From Pegea sp. RAD2-039 (taxonomy: Eukaryota; Chordata; Thaliacea; Salpida; Salpidae): a stretch of 64,000 nucleotides of DNA. Positions 13,352-27,994 of this stretch are shown here, piece by piece. Positions within the stretch are counted from its first letter, which is position 1, and every line of letters starts with the position of its first letter. Location of the stretch: assembly GCA_034620365.1 (NCBI GenBank), contig JAQGEQ010000351.1, positions 620,001-684,000 of the forward strand. Reading direction: 5' to 3'. The notes under the pieces are model-generated. The model was given only the letters and a program-made list of their open reading frames with translations. It was not told where the DNA came from and did not search any database. Made by a program: the position numbers and the translations under genes.

Positions 13352-16300
13352 TCTCTTTACTTTTTATAAAAACAATTTTGATGAAAGAAACTTCATTTAA
13401 TGTATTTCAGTGTTTTCTTTTTATTGACTGCTGCCCAAGTTTTTGCGATCAAAGAGGGTATGGTTGCTAGTTAAGTGCCAATGTCTGATGGATTTGAAAG
13501 TTGCCTGATATAGAACCACAGATTGGCCTTATTTGCTCGTTGGTAGTTACACTGTCACAGATCTTTTGATGAATCAGAAAAAGCCTTTTATTGATTTGTG
13601 TTGTTTTTATTTTGCACGAACTCACATATTGATCAGATTGATCTTTATTTGTTTGATTTTTACCTTTTCTTATTTCAGATCATGGTAATCATAGCAATCG
13701 TGTGAATAAATCACAATATAATTATTTGAAGTCATTTGATTATATTTAGTAATTTAATTTTGCAAAAATATTCCTCTTGTTTTCAAGTATTTAAAAAGTA
13801 AAATAAATGAATTTCATGACTTTTTGATTAAGTACAAATATGGCCGAAAACATTTTGGCCACTAAATTGTTTCAGACAAAAATCGGAATTCTTTTCAAAA
13901 AATCATTTATAAGAAATATATTTTAATATTTTCCATTTTAGATGTCTCATTAGAGGTACAAATTTTTTTCTTTAACTTTTTCTATTCATGTTTAAGTAGA
14001 TTATACACAACTGTTTGATAAAGCTTCAAATCATTGAAACCTCGTTATGCTTCACAACAAACATCACAAATAATTTTCATAAAATATCAGATAAAAAAAT
14101 TATGTTTTGAAAAAAGTTAGGAAATAAATAAAAATTCAAGATAATTTTCAAAGAGACCAAATAAGTCAAGCAGACATTACAAAGTGATTGATACAAAATT
14201 AAGCCTTTTTTCGGTGGATACTAGATATTAAAATAATTAAAGTTTAGAATAAATTGATTGGCTGTAAACAAATAAAAATATTTATCAAGCTTTTTATCAT
14301 CTGATAATAGTTTTTGATTTATTTTGGTCAACAATTTAAGCTTTACAAGAAATTTTGTTACAGCTGAAATTTTATTAAGCAATTGATGAAAGTTTAAGAG
14401 AATATTTTTGCAAGAATTTTACTCATAGTTATAAATAATCGATTTCTAAAAAATCAAACAATATGTAGTCTAAATTCAACTTCTGAATCTATTTCCCCAT
14501 AGAACATATTTGCAGAATTTTCTAACTGTTTATCATTTACACAAATTTCTAACTGTCAAAAGTTCCTTATTAATAATGTTTTTTTTACATTTCAAATTAT
14601 TTTTAATTATGTTTCTGTTTGAAAGAAGTAATATTTTATACAGATTTATAAAGAAAATTTTTAAAGAAATCGTTCCATTAAAAGATCAATAACTAACAAA
14701 AACTATTTCTAATTAATAGTTTATTTACATATAAATTATAAAATTTATTGTTAATTTAGATTTTAAAATCCTCTTTAGGATAGTTTAATCAATTTCTATT
14801 TAAACAATTCGACTTAATGAGATTACATAAGTTCGTTGCCTGACTTTTATGTAAAATTTACAAAATGCTCAATTTAATGTAAAAAAGAGTTTTAAACATA
14901 ACTAGTTGTTATTTTAAGCATTTTAGTTAGTTTAAACAAGTAACTAATTAAAAAAATAAATGGATGTATGAATTTAACAGAAATTTTGTTGAATGTTTAT
15001 TTGAAAAAAAAACATAAAACTGAAATTATAAAAAAATAATTATATAAATCAATTTTAACTGATTTTTGGTTAAGAAAACAGTTATTATCTATAAATCAGT
15101 TTTTTAATAAGCAATAAAATATACAATTTTCAATGTAAAAGATAATTTTATTTCACAAATATAAGTTTTCTGATTGCTTAACTTAGTTGGAAATAATTAT
15201 TTCACAATAAGGTTTTTTCTGTGTTAGTTTTAAATCTTTTTTACAGCATTGTAAATATCTATTTATTCATGAATTTATTTAGGACCAAACTTAGCAGTTT
15301 TTAAACATTACTATTTGATAATAATCTTCATAGATATTTTAATTCTGTCAAAAAAAAATATAATTAAGTTTGGGTTAATTGAGAAATTAGTTGAGAAATA
15401 ATTCTAAAATATATAATTTTGTTCAGCTTTTAAAATCGATTTTTACTAAAAATATTTATTTAAAACTAAGATTTTTAATTACAAACTTTTTATTTGAATA
15501 TATAAGTTGTAAAAAAGTGTTTTGAATCGTAAAGTAGCTGGCTATAGCATACAAATATAATAGAAAGCTAATTTTGTGGAGACCCATTGAAAAATAATAC
15601 GTTAGTAAAAGTTGTTAAGTGTATATAGAAGTTCTATTGCGCAAGATACATCAAGTTAATTTGTGTATTCTCCAAAACATTGAAGCAAAAACGATTTTAT
15701 AAGAAAGGTCTTTACTCTAAACTAGATTTTATAACTTCTTATTCAGTTATAACTTCTTATTAAGTTTACTATAGCATAAAATATGTTAATTTAAGTTGAA
15801 ATTATTTGAAATCTTAATATTTTAAAGTTTAAATGAAACAATTATTTAAACCAATCAGCATCTTAATAAATAATAAGAAATTTTAATTTAAGATCAAGTG
15901 AATTTTAAGTTGTGTTTCCTTTATCTATTTCAATCAGGAACTTGGCAAAAAAAGTTAATTATTATGTAAGGCTCGTCCAGAAATTATTAAATTAAATTTG
16001 AATTTTTTACTAAAACTCCAAACTTTGGATCTTAGTAAGCACCAAATCTTACCACAAAATTACAAAAAGATTTTTTAAAATAATTTATTATAAATACAGT
16101 ATTACTGCTGCATTCTTTAAATGTAACTTTATCGCAACACTTAATTGTAGACAGATTTCTTTGACAAGTTTTTGCTTGTCATGACTACTCAGCAATTAAA
16201 AGTTGAAACGGATATTTCACTTTTCAGAAATCAGAAAACTTTGTGGTGTTTGTTTGAAGTATAATTTTCTGTTATGAAAAAAATTGTAAATTAAAATCAT

Positions 16301-17940
16301 TTATTAAAAGACTTTTTGTTTGCAGCTGAGATCAGATTTAAACGTTTTTAAGATCACATTCAGACAGACAAGTAGTCCTATAAGGATGTAATTGAAGTTA
16401 AAATCTTTTAGCTTCCATTTAAATGAATCGAACAATTTTATCCTTTTTATAAATGTGTGGAAAAATTGATACAGCTTGTTATTTAGAAACGTAAATAAAA
16501 TCTTGGAAAAATAGTTTTCAATCTATATTTTAAAAACTAAAAAAACAAATTTGCTTCTTGAAATAAGCTAAGTTAAGATTTTCTACAAATTTTTGATTTA
16601 AGGTTAAACTAAAATGACATAATCTCTGAAATACACAGAAATATTTATCTGACAGAAAAAATTATAGATTGAACAAAACTTGAAGTAATGAATAATTTAA
16701 CTATACAAGAAAATATAAACAACATTTTTCTTAAAACCTTGGATCAATAGTAGAATATTTTGCAAAAAATCTACAAAATATGTTCAGAAATATTGATTAT
16801 TAGATTATTTCACGAGTTACTTGAACTGTTACATGTGAAAAATGTTCTTGAAACAAATCATCAGGAAATAAAAATTGTTCTATAAAGAGAATTTTCAAAA
16901 ATTCAAATATTTCTGAAGAATTAAATCCACATTCAGCCATACGAAGCTATATGAAAACTCTTTTTGTTCAATTTCTATTTTAATCTGTTGTGTAAATAAG
17001 TACACTATGTGGCTTTGACTTCACGTGTAACTCACTTCTATTGTACTAGGTTCTTTTAAGCCGCAACGTGTATCGTTGAAACTATTATTTAAAAGCAAAT
17101 CTTATCGAATTTGTATCTAAACAATACAATTAGTTGTAAAAGTCTCCTTCTAATCTGGTTAAATTGTTGTACCAGCCGTTTGTTAATAAGTTTAAATTCT
17201 CTAAGAGTGTAAGAAGTGACTCTGAATATAAAATTCAAGAAGATAACAAAATGAGGCAACTTTTTACAGATCAATTCATATTAGATTGTATTAAATGTAG
17301 AAAATGAACAAAACTGAGTAAATATATTAAGTTGTTAGCTGCCAACAACCATCTAAAATAATTGTTTATAACATAAGTAGTTGCAATTTATAGTTTTATT
17401 CAAATCTAACAGTTTATTTTACTCATTTTGTTATTTAACTTGTGATAAGGGTGCTTATGGGTAGGTACAACTAATAACAAACGACAGTGTATAATTAACA
17501 TGATAGCGTTGGTTAACAGTTTAATTTGTCACAGCTTTTTTGAGCTTAATTATGCTGAAAATAACAATCAGGAACCATAAAAGTCTAAAATATGTTTACA
17601 AGAAGCGACATCAATAAACAATTATAATTTTTTTAAAATGATATTTAAAAAGGTCCTCTAAAAACCTACAACTATCTACTGTGATATTTAAAGTCAGACT
17701 TGTATTCTGGTTGAAACAGAAGTGGTGAGCTTGTGCGGAAAAAATGATTTGTGAATTCTTTCAACTTTTTGTTATCATAAAACTCGCAAGTAAGTGACCT
17801 GGTGACTTTGAAAAGCAAAAAAAAATGTATAAAAACGTTAAAAGCATAATAATAAATACGGTAGAAGTGATGAGAAAATTAGCGAGAAAGAAACGTGAAA
17901 GTTAGAGGCTTGAAAATCAAGTGATTGTTAATAGATCTCT
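13352..17940. other. 3' UTR then gene-poor intergenic DNA
   Basis: The first 350 bp look like 3' untranslated sequence of the preceding membrane-protein gene. The remainder is very AT-rich, with only short frames rich in F, I, L, N and K that look random. The next gene ends at 17941 on the other strand, so the two genes converge. Confidence 0.5.
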
Positions 17941-20900
17941 TTATTTTCTGTTATGATCGAAGTTATGTACATCAGGATCTGCGACAAATGATTGACCGTA
18001 AGGTGGCGCTACATATCTGCAACAAAGTTCAAATAGAAAAATAATTTACTACAAGTTGATAAAAAATTGTTTCAATTTATATAGATTTTTTACCATTTTT
18101 GTTACTGCTACATAACTAGCAAATAAATTTGAAATATTTTTCTATAAATAGAATGAAAAATAGTTGAGAGAATGAAAAATACTAATGCAGTAAACAATTG
18201 TGAATTAAAAATGAATATATTTAGAAGTTAGTCACTTGTGATGAAGCAAAAGCTCAAGATGGAAGCTTGCTTGTTGATAACCAGCAAAGTAATTAGAGAA
18301 AATAAAAGGAATAAGTAACAAGAAAGAATTTCTTACCTGTAAACACTTGAACATTTATGCCAAAAAATTGGTTGAGGCATACAAGCTACAATATCCCATT
18401 TATTCTTTTCATTATCATAAGCTTCAATCGTGCCAGTTAGCTTGTAAACATTATCAGTTCCATTGTATCCTCCAGAGACTACAATTTTGTTGCCATAAAT
18501 TGAAGCATTTCCTCCTAAATGAATCATATTCATATGTGCGGTTGTCTGAATCCAGTTGAGGCTAACAAGAGATTTGAAGAAATTGTTTGTCAAATCAAGT
18601 TTACTGATAAATTTCATTCTATTAATTAACAAATCTTTTTTCAATAAATCTTTTCAAACTTTCACAAAAATATTTTCTAATTTGATAACTGGAGAAGTAT
18701 TATCGTGAGCTTTGTCAATATTTATCACTTAGAAGATACTTGTGTTGTTGGTAATTAAATAAAAAAAAAACTGGATAAGTGACAAAGAAATCATTGATGA
18801 GCAAAACAATAAATCTATTTTTGAATAAAGATAAAAAACATTTAATGTTTATAAAACCGATCATAGATTAATTTGAGGTATTCTTCAAATAATTAAATGT
18901 GAATGTTCCAACTGTTGACAACTAATTGTCATTCGTGGTTGGCGGCAAGTAAAAAGAAAATTTGGTTTTTGGCAAAGATATTCTTGAGGTTAGACATATA
19001 AAGGAATTTATCTGATCATAGACAAATAAATTGAAATCCCACCTCTCAGGATCAAATGTAAGAACTTCTCTAGAATCTTCACGAATAAAGTAAATGATTC
19101 CTTTTAGAGATATAATTTGAGGTACAAACGTGAGATCATTTGGGAAGTTACAAGGTAACACTTGCCAAATATCTGCAAGGAATAGAAATTAGCTTCTAGC
19201 AGATATGAAATTGTTGACAGAAACCTTTGTTTGGTGTATACATTTGTAATACTATTCTATTAGTGTCAATTGTGGAACCGATGCAATAAATACTTCCTTC
19301 ACATGCTGTGACAGAACAGTTAGTGACAGGAAGACAAAGAGAAGAGACTACAGTCCATTTATCAAGTAAAAAGTTGTAACATTCACAACCTTCTGCCCCG
19401 ACCTTAAACAAATAAAATTACTTCAAAATAATCACGATGAAAAGTGAACTTACAACATATATGAGTGAATTGACAGCAGCTGAACCGTGATAGTCACGTG
19501 ACTGCAGCATTGGAGCTAGCTCTTGCCATTCATTTAGCTGTGATCTGTATCTCCAGACTCTATTAAAGACGTTTGCACCATCCGAGCCTCCTGCAAAGAT
19601 TAGCTATTCGTATCGGTGAAAATATAATTTTAACATTTCTAGAATTTTTAAACTGTATTTTATTGCAATAACAAACTGATAGAAGCTGATGTAAGCATGA
19701 AATGAGTCAAAACTATTTCAATAAAATCAAATCCTAATTAAAAAACAGTTTTTAAAACTATAAAAATATATCATTTTTTCATCAATTAGTTTTTTTTTTG
19801 CAAACCTGTGATATATAAATCATTTCCAAGACTAACCATTGAATATCCACCACTTAAATCACCATCTAGCTTAGCCAAAAGTCTCCAAGAACCAGTAACA
19901 ACATTATAGCTTCTCACAGTTCCAGCAGAATCGCAGTTATCATCGCAACCACCAACACTTATGAAAAGCTCCCCAATTCCTAAATCCAAACAAAAACAGT
20001 TCAAATATAAAGATTAGTTTAGGATTGATTTCATTTTATTGTTCATGTAATTTGATTTAAAAAAAAACGGTTTTTTATCTAGTAATACATTACTGTGTTT
20101 TATGACATTATTTTGTCAATCAAAAAAATATAAAAATAAATTTGATTTATCGCATGATTATAGTCATGAGGTTGAAATAACATTTAACGAAATATTTCCA
20201 CAATGACAATAAAAGTATCAAAATTTGTTGGATTCAATACAATTGAAAATAGTATCAAGTTTTTTTCTTGAATAGTAAATGTACCAGTTGAAGGTCTTGG
20301 TTGTAACCATATCGACATCTTATCGTGAGGATTTAACATGCAAGAATGAAAAAGTTTAGTTTCTTTAATAAGTAGTTGACAACTTGACGAATTGCAGATG
20401 TATGGGTTGGTTTCAATTTTTGAAAGCATATAAATTCTTCTGATAAATGGAAGGCGGATATACCTTAATAGTCTGCCAAATAATCAATAAAGAATAATTA
20501 TAAAAAGGTCAAATGACGATACACGATTATGACTGAAGATAAAAATCCTATTTTTGATATAACTTTTAAAAATATTTTACAGACTTTAAATTTACATAGA
20601 TTAGAACTCATGCCAACATAAAATGCTTATTTTACTAAAATGAAAATATATTTTTTGTAAATTAGTTAGAAAAACTGCTACAAATATTTAAAGTTTAAAG
20701 AGATGAATTTGTTGAAACTATCAAAATAATTTCTTTAAAATAGTTTATATCCAATAACCATCAATCAGTTACTTACTGGCAAAACTGTTTTGCTCTTAAT
20801 TCAATATCAACCCTGAACCACGTGACCAACAACTCATAAGCACTCTCTTCTTTGTCAACGAAAAGATCAGGGTTCGTCAGTATCTGTAGATGAAAATTAG

Positions 20901-21982
20901 GTCTTATATAAGCAAATGGCTGTAGATAGTTCATACTATTAATAAAAAGCTTATCAATATGAAAATTAGAGAAATCTTTTTTTCTCACATCTGCCATTTG
21001 TTCATAAGATAGATTGAAAATATCCCCTCTTTTAGCAACATCAACAATACATCTAACAGCGAAATCTAATGTATTGTTTGCAAGTGTTGTAAAAGACATA
21101 TTTAAAGCATAGTTCCAAATACTGATACAATTTGTTGGATGAAGATGTTTAATCATGAAACTGCAGCAAGCTTCTACAATCCGGTGAAACTAAAAAAATA
21201 ACCAATCTTTTAAGACTTTTAAACTAAAATAAACTTCTATAAAGAAAACATCAAATGGTGACAAAGAGTGAATTGTTCAGCTTAATTCTATAAATTTTAT
21301 ACATTCTTGAGAGAAAAGCTAATAATTTTCTAAAGAAAGCTAAGATCTTAGCTTAAAATGCTAGTTTCTCAAATTTTAAAACCATTTGATTTAAATACAG
21401 CAATTATTGATATATATTATTTTTATAGAAAAAACCTGAAATAAATCTGCTGATTGTAGCAATGAAATAACATTTTCTTCATTTATTGACAAGGCACCAG
21501 TATAGCAATAGTCAATTAAAGCAAGTAATATTGATGGTTCTACATCATGAATTGTCACCTTATCTAATAAACTTTCTTTTAAGCATCCAGCAAACATGCT
21601 TCTGTTGAAAAATTTACATATTTTTTTGAATAAAATCTCACAAACTTTTATATCATTTGATGTTAAAATTACTCATCAATATAATTTGAAATAAATGACA
21701 TGTTTAATTTCAATTATTAAAAAAAAATCTGTTAATAGTTGAAAAAGTATTTTGTGTATTAAAAAGTATTAAAAAAATTATTAAACAATAATACCTAAAA
21801 TAAGTACTAGCTGAAGCTAAAACAACTTTGTGACATGATATTTGAACCTCTTCTACAATAATAACAATATCAAAAAACTTTTCTGATCTTCTTAATTCAT
21901 TCAATCCTTCAAGAAAATCCGTCGAAAAAAGTGGATCTAAATATACTTCTGAGGTAGGTTCATGTGAAGTTATATCCAACAT
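17941..21982 (-). CDS. BTB-BACK-kelch (KLHL-type) protein, likely CUL3 adaptor, ten exons
   Basis: Exons in order of transcription: 21982-21795, 21601-21436, 21189-20777, 20472-20285, 19979-19806, 19590-19454, 19402-19225, 19172-19024, 18545-18337, 18016-17941. This gives about 625 residues in phase. The BTB domain (from about residue 37) shows FFDIVI, the CHKVVLA stretch and MFAGCLKES. BACK follows (INSMNYLQPF region), then a propeller with blades ending in VGG, TGG, VGA, IGS and VSGG and the usual W after each strand. Family members bring substrates to cullin-3 ubiquitin ligases, with BTB binding CUL3 and kelch binding substrate. The join of exon 8 to exon 9 is the weak point. Exon 8 can read on to a stop at 18922, and the sequence just upstream of exon 9 offers another blade-like stretch. 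The GTCTAT donor at 19023 and the acceptor at 18546 were chosen to give a normal blade length. The last exon ends in APPYGQSF and further polar residues. I do not name the specific KLHL member. Confidence 0.85.
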
Positions 21983-24900
21983 TTTATAAAATGTTATGTA
22001 CTATCACAGTATAAATTATAAAATAAGTTCATTAAATAAACAAGTCAGGTTAACACCTAAAATATAACTAAAATTATAAATTTATATAAACAAACTAATT
22101 TTTATGAAACATTTTGTAAAAAATTCATGAATTAAATAAATCTAGAGCCTGAAAAACACATTACAAAGTTTTTATTAAAGTAATATCAAAGATATTCATT
22201 ATGAACAAAATTTAAAAACTATCAGATTCTGTTCATTATACTGATATATTTATTTATAGTCAATTGTTTATTTTAAAACTAACCATTACTAATAATTCGT
22301 CAACAATTGTTTTATAATTAGAACTCAAAGTTTGTTTTACGCTTTTTATTTATATAAAATATTTTCTTCATTAATCATTTAATGCAATTCAAACAACTCA
22401 TAAAATTTAACTTACAGAATAAACTAACAGAATAGATTTTGTTTCAACAATTTCCCTTTAAACTCATCATATTTATTTAATTAATATTTGACACATATAA
22501 CGTTTAAACCATTACAAAAATCTCCAATTGTAAAATTATCTTTATCATTTAATTTTTTAAATTATTTTTAACGTATGAACAGCTGTTATATTATGAGCAT
22601 TATGGTAACTATTATGTGATAAAAATGGCTAAAAATGGACGAACTTATTTTGGGGTAAGTTGTAGTTAGAGTCAAGCATTTTTTACAAAGTTAGTATTGG
22701 AAATAGTAAAATTATATCTTTACTAAAAATTAACAATTGAAATGACTTTTAAAACAAAATAAGTAAGTAAGCTTTCAAAAAACTTTTTATTTGGTCATAT
22801 GTAACCCTCAAAATCTACTTTAAAATAATATTGAAGTTTGATACGTTTTTAATTGAATAAGTTGTTCAATTTTTTAATTTAAAAAGTCTTTTTTTTGAAT
22901 AAATTACTTAAGGAAAATAGTTTAAAAGTTTATGTACCTATTTTAAATAGTTTCGAGGAGTTTTTTTAATATTTATTATGAAATATTAAAAAAGCAGAAT
23001 ACGAGAAACAAGTTACTAAAACTATCTCTAGATTTCTTGGTTTCAACAAGTTTGCTGCTTAAATAAAACTTCTTATGACTTTTTATACGTTTATCTAATC
23101 ATACAATGTAAGGTTTGTTTTGATATATGCTTTTGAATTCCTTATTGTTAGTTTGTTATTAAAATATAATAATAACACCAAATAATACAACTTAACTAAA
23201 TTCAATTTTGCTATCCAACAATATACTTTAAATAAACTAAAGAGACAGCTGAAAATAGCTTGATAAAAAACTGTACGATGCATTCAAATCATGCTTCGTA
23301 GGTTCTATTTCCAAAAACTCGAACCAATTAATGAGTGTATATTCAATTTAGAAAATATTTTTTATCTATGTCTTTAATTTTATATAGAATAAAGTTTTTA
23401 TGATAGCTGATTCTTTAATAAATATTCTTTAGTGATTATTCGAATCGTAAAAGATTTTCAACTTTACTTGATCATGATGAAAATAAAAGTCCATAATAAA
23501 CTAAAACAACTCGAAAGCAGGCTTTAAAAACTTGAAGTTGTATGGATAAACAAGTTAAAAAGTACAATTTTATAAATTCGATTACGATAAGCTGTCAATA
23601 GAAAAGCAAATCTATTTCAAAGTCCTTTTTGAAGACTTTAGAATTGCTGGAATCACTAACAACATTATTAAAGCGTTGAATATTGTTTAAAAATTTGCGG
23701 TTTATCAAAAGTTACAACTGAAATATCACTGAAGCAGATTCAGCTACATCTTGTAAAATTATGCTATAGGAGTATGATTGAGTAATTTGTTGACAAATAA
23801 CATATATTTCTCTTTATTTTTCTTCTTGTTTTGTATCTAACTGTATTTAGCTTTATCATACCTTACATAGATTTGTCTTTATAGCTTTCCGATTTTTCTA
23901 TGCACTGGTGCTGTGACTTTTTATTATTCTCTAATAATAATAATATAATAATTTGCTATTTGCAGCCATGTGTTGATAGAAAAGTAATAAATATGTTAGT
24001 TGTACAGCTTAAATTTACTTTGCTTACTCAATATAATTTTTACTTGCTTATATTTATAAGTTCTTATTTTTACTTTAAATCCTAAAACTAAGAAACCAGT
24101 TTGTTTCCATACTCTATAAGAAGTCGTCACTCAGAGCAAAGGACCATAAGTTTTCCTGGACCATAAATACTGCACAACAAAAGCGAAGATGATAAAATAT
24201 TTTATTTAAATTCCATGAAAGCAATCACTTGCTTTGATCAAATCGATTAATAGTAGATAACAATTTAAAAGCTGATTCTTCATTCTAAGCAACATTACTT
24301 AAAAAGATTAATCTTTTCATTAATAAATTTGTGAAAGAAATTGTTAAATACTTTTTAGTATCATTTAAGCAATTTAAATGCTTTCTTTTAATCAGCGAAC
24401 CAAATAATCCTTACTTAGGGTAATTTAGTAACGAGAAAAATGTTTAATTTGTTGTTATTGCCAGATCTATCATGGAAATGACGGGAAAAGCTGCCATTTA
24501 AATAATAAAACTTCTTTTTTAGCGTGAGTAAATTTTACGAACTTATCCAAATACAATTCCTTTACATCAACTGAATGATACTTGACCAGAAAGTCTCATC
24601 TTAGATAGAAGTTTTAAAGCAATCCACTTGTTGTAGAAGAGTCAACACAGATTTGGTGGTTGAATTAAATAATACAAATTAAAAGTTCTTCAAACTACAA
24701 TGTCAACTCTTCAAGAAAAATTATGATTAAATAATCTTTACATCAAAATGATAGTAATTATTCTATATTTGTTTGCTTATGTAACAAAATTGTATGTAAG
24801 TTCTTTTCGAAAAATTTATAAATGAAGATAAATGTTTATACAGATTGATGAAAATACTCATAGATAATTTACTTTTAAATAACATAATTGGTTAGTTGGT

Positions 24901-25147
24901 TCTCAGTTTGTTTATATCAAAAGTTTGGAGGAGAAAGAATAAACAATAATACATCCAAGACACCTCTGAATATATTTATTACCTCGCCAAGTACACACCA
25001 AATATAAACATAATAATTGTATTTATGTTGAAATCAACAGAAATTTATCAAATTTAAGAGTCATTGATATGATGAAGATAAATTTGTTTACCTTGATAAA
25101 TATGAACAAAACAAAATGCTTAAACGACATTTAAAAGCAAAAAAGTT
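21983..25147. other. Intergenic interval, no supported gene
   Basis: Upstream of the kelch gene and downstream of the Ly6-type gene. At 22626-22656 an ATG is followed by ten codons and a clean GTAAGT donor on the plus strand, but I found no downstream exon that continues it. The rest is AT-rich with no recognisable protein or RNA gene. Confidence 0.4.
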
Positions 25148-25925
25148 TTACAATTGTGTACTGTACAAGTGAACAAAAACTGTTAAAACAATCATTAGAA
25201 AAGAATTTGATTTTGTATCTTGTTTTCCGTTGTGATAAGCTGAAAGAAAAGAAAATTATTCCATAATAACTTGTAATATGATAAAATTGTACTTGTATTA
25301 TCTTGTTGGTTCAAAGTATAATGTTGTAATGCAGCTGTTTGAACTTGTGTGGCTTGAGATTTTATTGCAACTATTGTAGTTTTTTGTGTTACTACATTTC
25401 GCGTTCTTATTGTCGACGATAAAGCTGTTGTTGAAGTGAAAGATGTGGTAGAATTATCTTCAAAAAGGATATCATTGCAGAAATCTAAAAATGAAAAAGT
25501 TTAGCTCATGATAGTTTGACAACTGAATCACCTTTTGTACAGCAATACCCAACCACCCTATCAGGCTTTTCATCACATTCTGTTTTGGGCATACAACCTT
25601 TTGATATTGAACCATACACTGAACAAGCATATTCATTAATGAATGAATAAATGATTATAATTTATAAAAAAATATTAAAAGATTTTAAAAAGATAAATTG
25701 GAACAAATCGCTTACAATACTTTATGAAGCAGCTATCAATTCCGTTTTTGTTTTCACATGCTTTATTTGCTGTGCAATCTTTACCGGTACAAGAGAAACA
25801 AATTAGTTGAAAGCCTTCAAAAATAATTATTTTATCAAACATTGAAATAAAGTCTCCTTTTAAGACATTTACTTACTCTTTTTAAATGTAACTGCTACAA
25901 TAATCAAGAAAACAAATATCTTCAT
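25148..25925 (-). CDS. GPI-anchored Ly6/uPAR (three-finger, LU domain) protein, five small exons
   Basis: Exons in order: 25925-25877, 25814-25716, 25618-25532, 25484-25293, 25239-25148; 172 residues. Residues 1-17 form a signal peptide (KIFVFLIIVAVTF). The LU domain has ten cysteines at 22, 25, 30, 36, 45, 58, 64, 75, 76 and 81, ending in the family signature CC-x4-CN. A Thr/Gln-rich linker follows (about 84-142). The end, KSNS then a 13-residue hydrophobic run (FLMIVLTVFVHLY) and a short polar tip, is the form of a GPI-attachment signal, so the mature protein should sit on the outer cell surface. All four introns are phase 1, as usual for extracellular modules, and only 47-97 bp long. The last intron (53 bp, GTACAA donor) is what yields the GPI signal; reading through it gives a different tail without one. 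Ly6 proteins act as receptor modulators or ligands; no specific partner can be named. Confidence 0.85.
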
Positions 25926-27994
25926 ATTTGCTTCTTTCAAATTAATAAGCGTAACAAATTAACATCTTGAAATTTTTACATCTCTGAATGAAACAAGTTG
26001 ATATTTCAAAAAAAGTTGAAAAGAAATAGTAAATTTCTCATTAGAGTAAATAACTCATTAGATACACGATTATTTTTGAAGAAGTCTTTATGAACAATAT
26101 TAATTGCAAGAAATAAGTTATTAAAAAGTAAAAGAAATAAATAGTCTAGTTTATGGGAAACAAACTAACCAACTTTTTTAAAAACAAAATATTAAACCTA
26201 TTATAACCAAATGAAAGTATTGACTTTCATAATGAAATCTAAGTGATACTCTTATATAGAATTTATCTTTTTTTCTTTTTATTAACATTAAGATACTTCT
26301 TATCCAACGACTGTTAATCTAAACTCTTTAGTACTAAAATATCATAAACCAACAAAAATATTTCTAAATTAACAAAAGTGCTTAAATTAAGGAAAGAAAA
26401 AACACTTTTAGTGTACACAAAGCGATAAATTCTTCTTTTTGTATAAACTTCTAGCATAGCTTAAAAGAATTTTGTAATTTTAGTAAAGGATTTACTTTAG
26501 TATAAACAGAGTTTTAGTACAAAACTGTTACAACACCTGTTGAATTTATCCTAATTTTAGATTCTGCTTTGAGAATTTACTAGTGGGTTATATAAGGCTT
26601 ATATAACATTCCTTGCAAACATTTGACTGTATATTTGATCATTTAATTTAGTCTTTTTAAACAATTTAATAGTTTCTTTTGTTTGGCGGTAATTGATAAA
26701 AGGAATAAAAGTAGTTAATTTGTTATACTTTGTAAAAGTAGGATTTAAAAACAGTAACAATCTTAAAAGCATGACTAAGAAATAAAAACTTGGATTTTTA
26801 AATAAATATTTTAAAAGTTGACCTACTTTAGAATCTATATCCTCTTTGAACATGAAATTATTGTGTTTATTTTTCCTTTTCAAAATTAACAGTATCAAAA
26901 AATGTATCACATCTTTTAGAGAAAGATATGAAAATGTTTTTCAAACTACAACTTTGAGCCTCTTAAAAAAATTATAATTTTGTTCTGTTCAAACAGTTTA
27001 AATTTGCCAAGTTTTAGCTTGTTTGTTAGTTAGTTTGATTGATTGATTGATGCCTTACAAAATGTTCAGAAGTTGCGCGCAGATCTTTTAAGAACCTTCA
27101 ACTACCACCAGCAGTATTTTCAAATTTTTTGATAAGTTTTTCTTAGCTTGAACTTTTTGATTAAAGAAGTTTACAGACCAAACGTATCTTGGAATATTTT
27201 CATTTACTATTAGGACAAGCTGTCATGAATAGATTACAACATTAACATTACTGTATTTTGAAATCTACCAAAATTCATTATTTTTTTTTAGATACATTCA
27301 TAAACCCAAAACTTTCCTTGATAATATTGAACTAAACAACTCGAAAAAGCTTATGTGAAATTAATAGATAAAACTACTTAAAGCAAAAATATATTTTGAT
27401 GTTTTAAGTTTAGAATGAATCGAGTAAACATAGTTTAAAAAATGTTCAACAACCTTATTCTTATTTTTCAAATTGAAAACAGTTTCTAGATTTTTTTTAG
27501 TTTGTTATATACAAAACAGGTGGTAAAGTTTTAAAGTAATTACTTTTATTTAAAAACTCTTCGTTGTGACTATTATTATTTTTAGTGCGAAACTAACATT
27601 TCTTCAAATATCAATTTGATTAAAATTGAGACTAAATTTTTTTCCTATTATATTATTAATTTAATTATGCATATTCAACTGCTTGCTACTTACTTATATT
27701 TTGTAATTTTCATTGTTTATTTTCTCACTTTTTAAACTTGCCTTATAAATTTCTTGAAGTTTTGCTAAAATTTAATTAATAGTTGAGTTATCTGATACTT
27801 TGTTATTGTATTTTTTTAAATACATCTAAATTTTTATTAGTATAGTTTATCTCTTTTTTGGATCTCTTTTTTTAAACAATTTTCTGCTATAAGTTTTAAA
27901 TCTATACTTTCAACTTTAGGTTAATTCATTAGAAGTAAAACTGTTTGTGTGAAACGTTTTTAAGACTTAATAAAAAAATTAACAAATGATTTTT
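25926..27994. other. Intergenic interval, no supported gene
   Basis: Lies between the divergently oriented Ly6-type gene and the Na+/H+ exchanger. It contains a 103-codon minus-strand frame at 26599-26910 rich in F, L, K and N, which I could not relate to any family and treat as chance. Promoters for both neighbours should be within this stretch, but no core element stood out. Confidence 0.4.

Noticed and set aside
22626-22656. ATG plus ten codons followed by a clean GTAAGT donor on the plus strand
   Set aside because: No downstream exon that continues it could be found. A start and a donor alone occur often by chance.
26599-26910. A 103-codon minus-strand frame
   Set aside because: Rich in F, L, K, N and I as expected for AT-rich DNA, with no recognisable motif or splice context.
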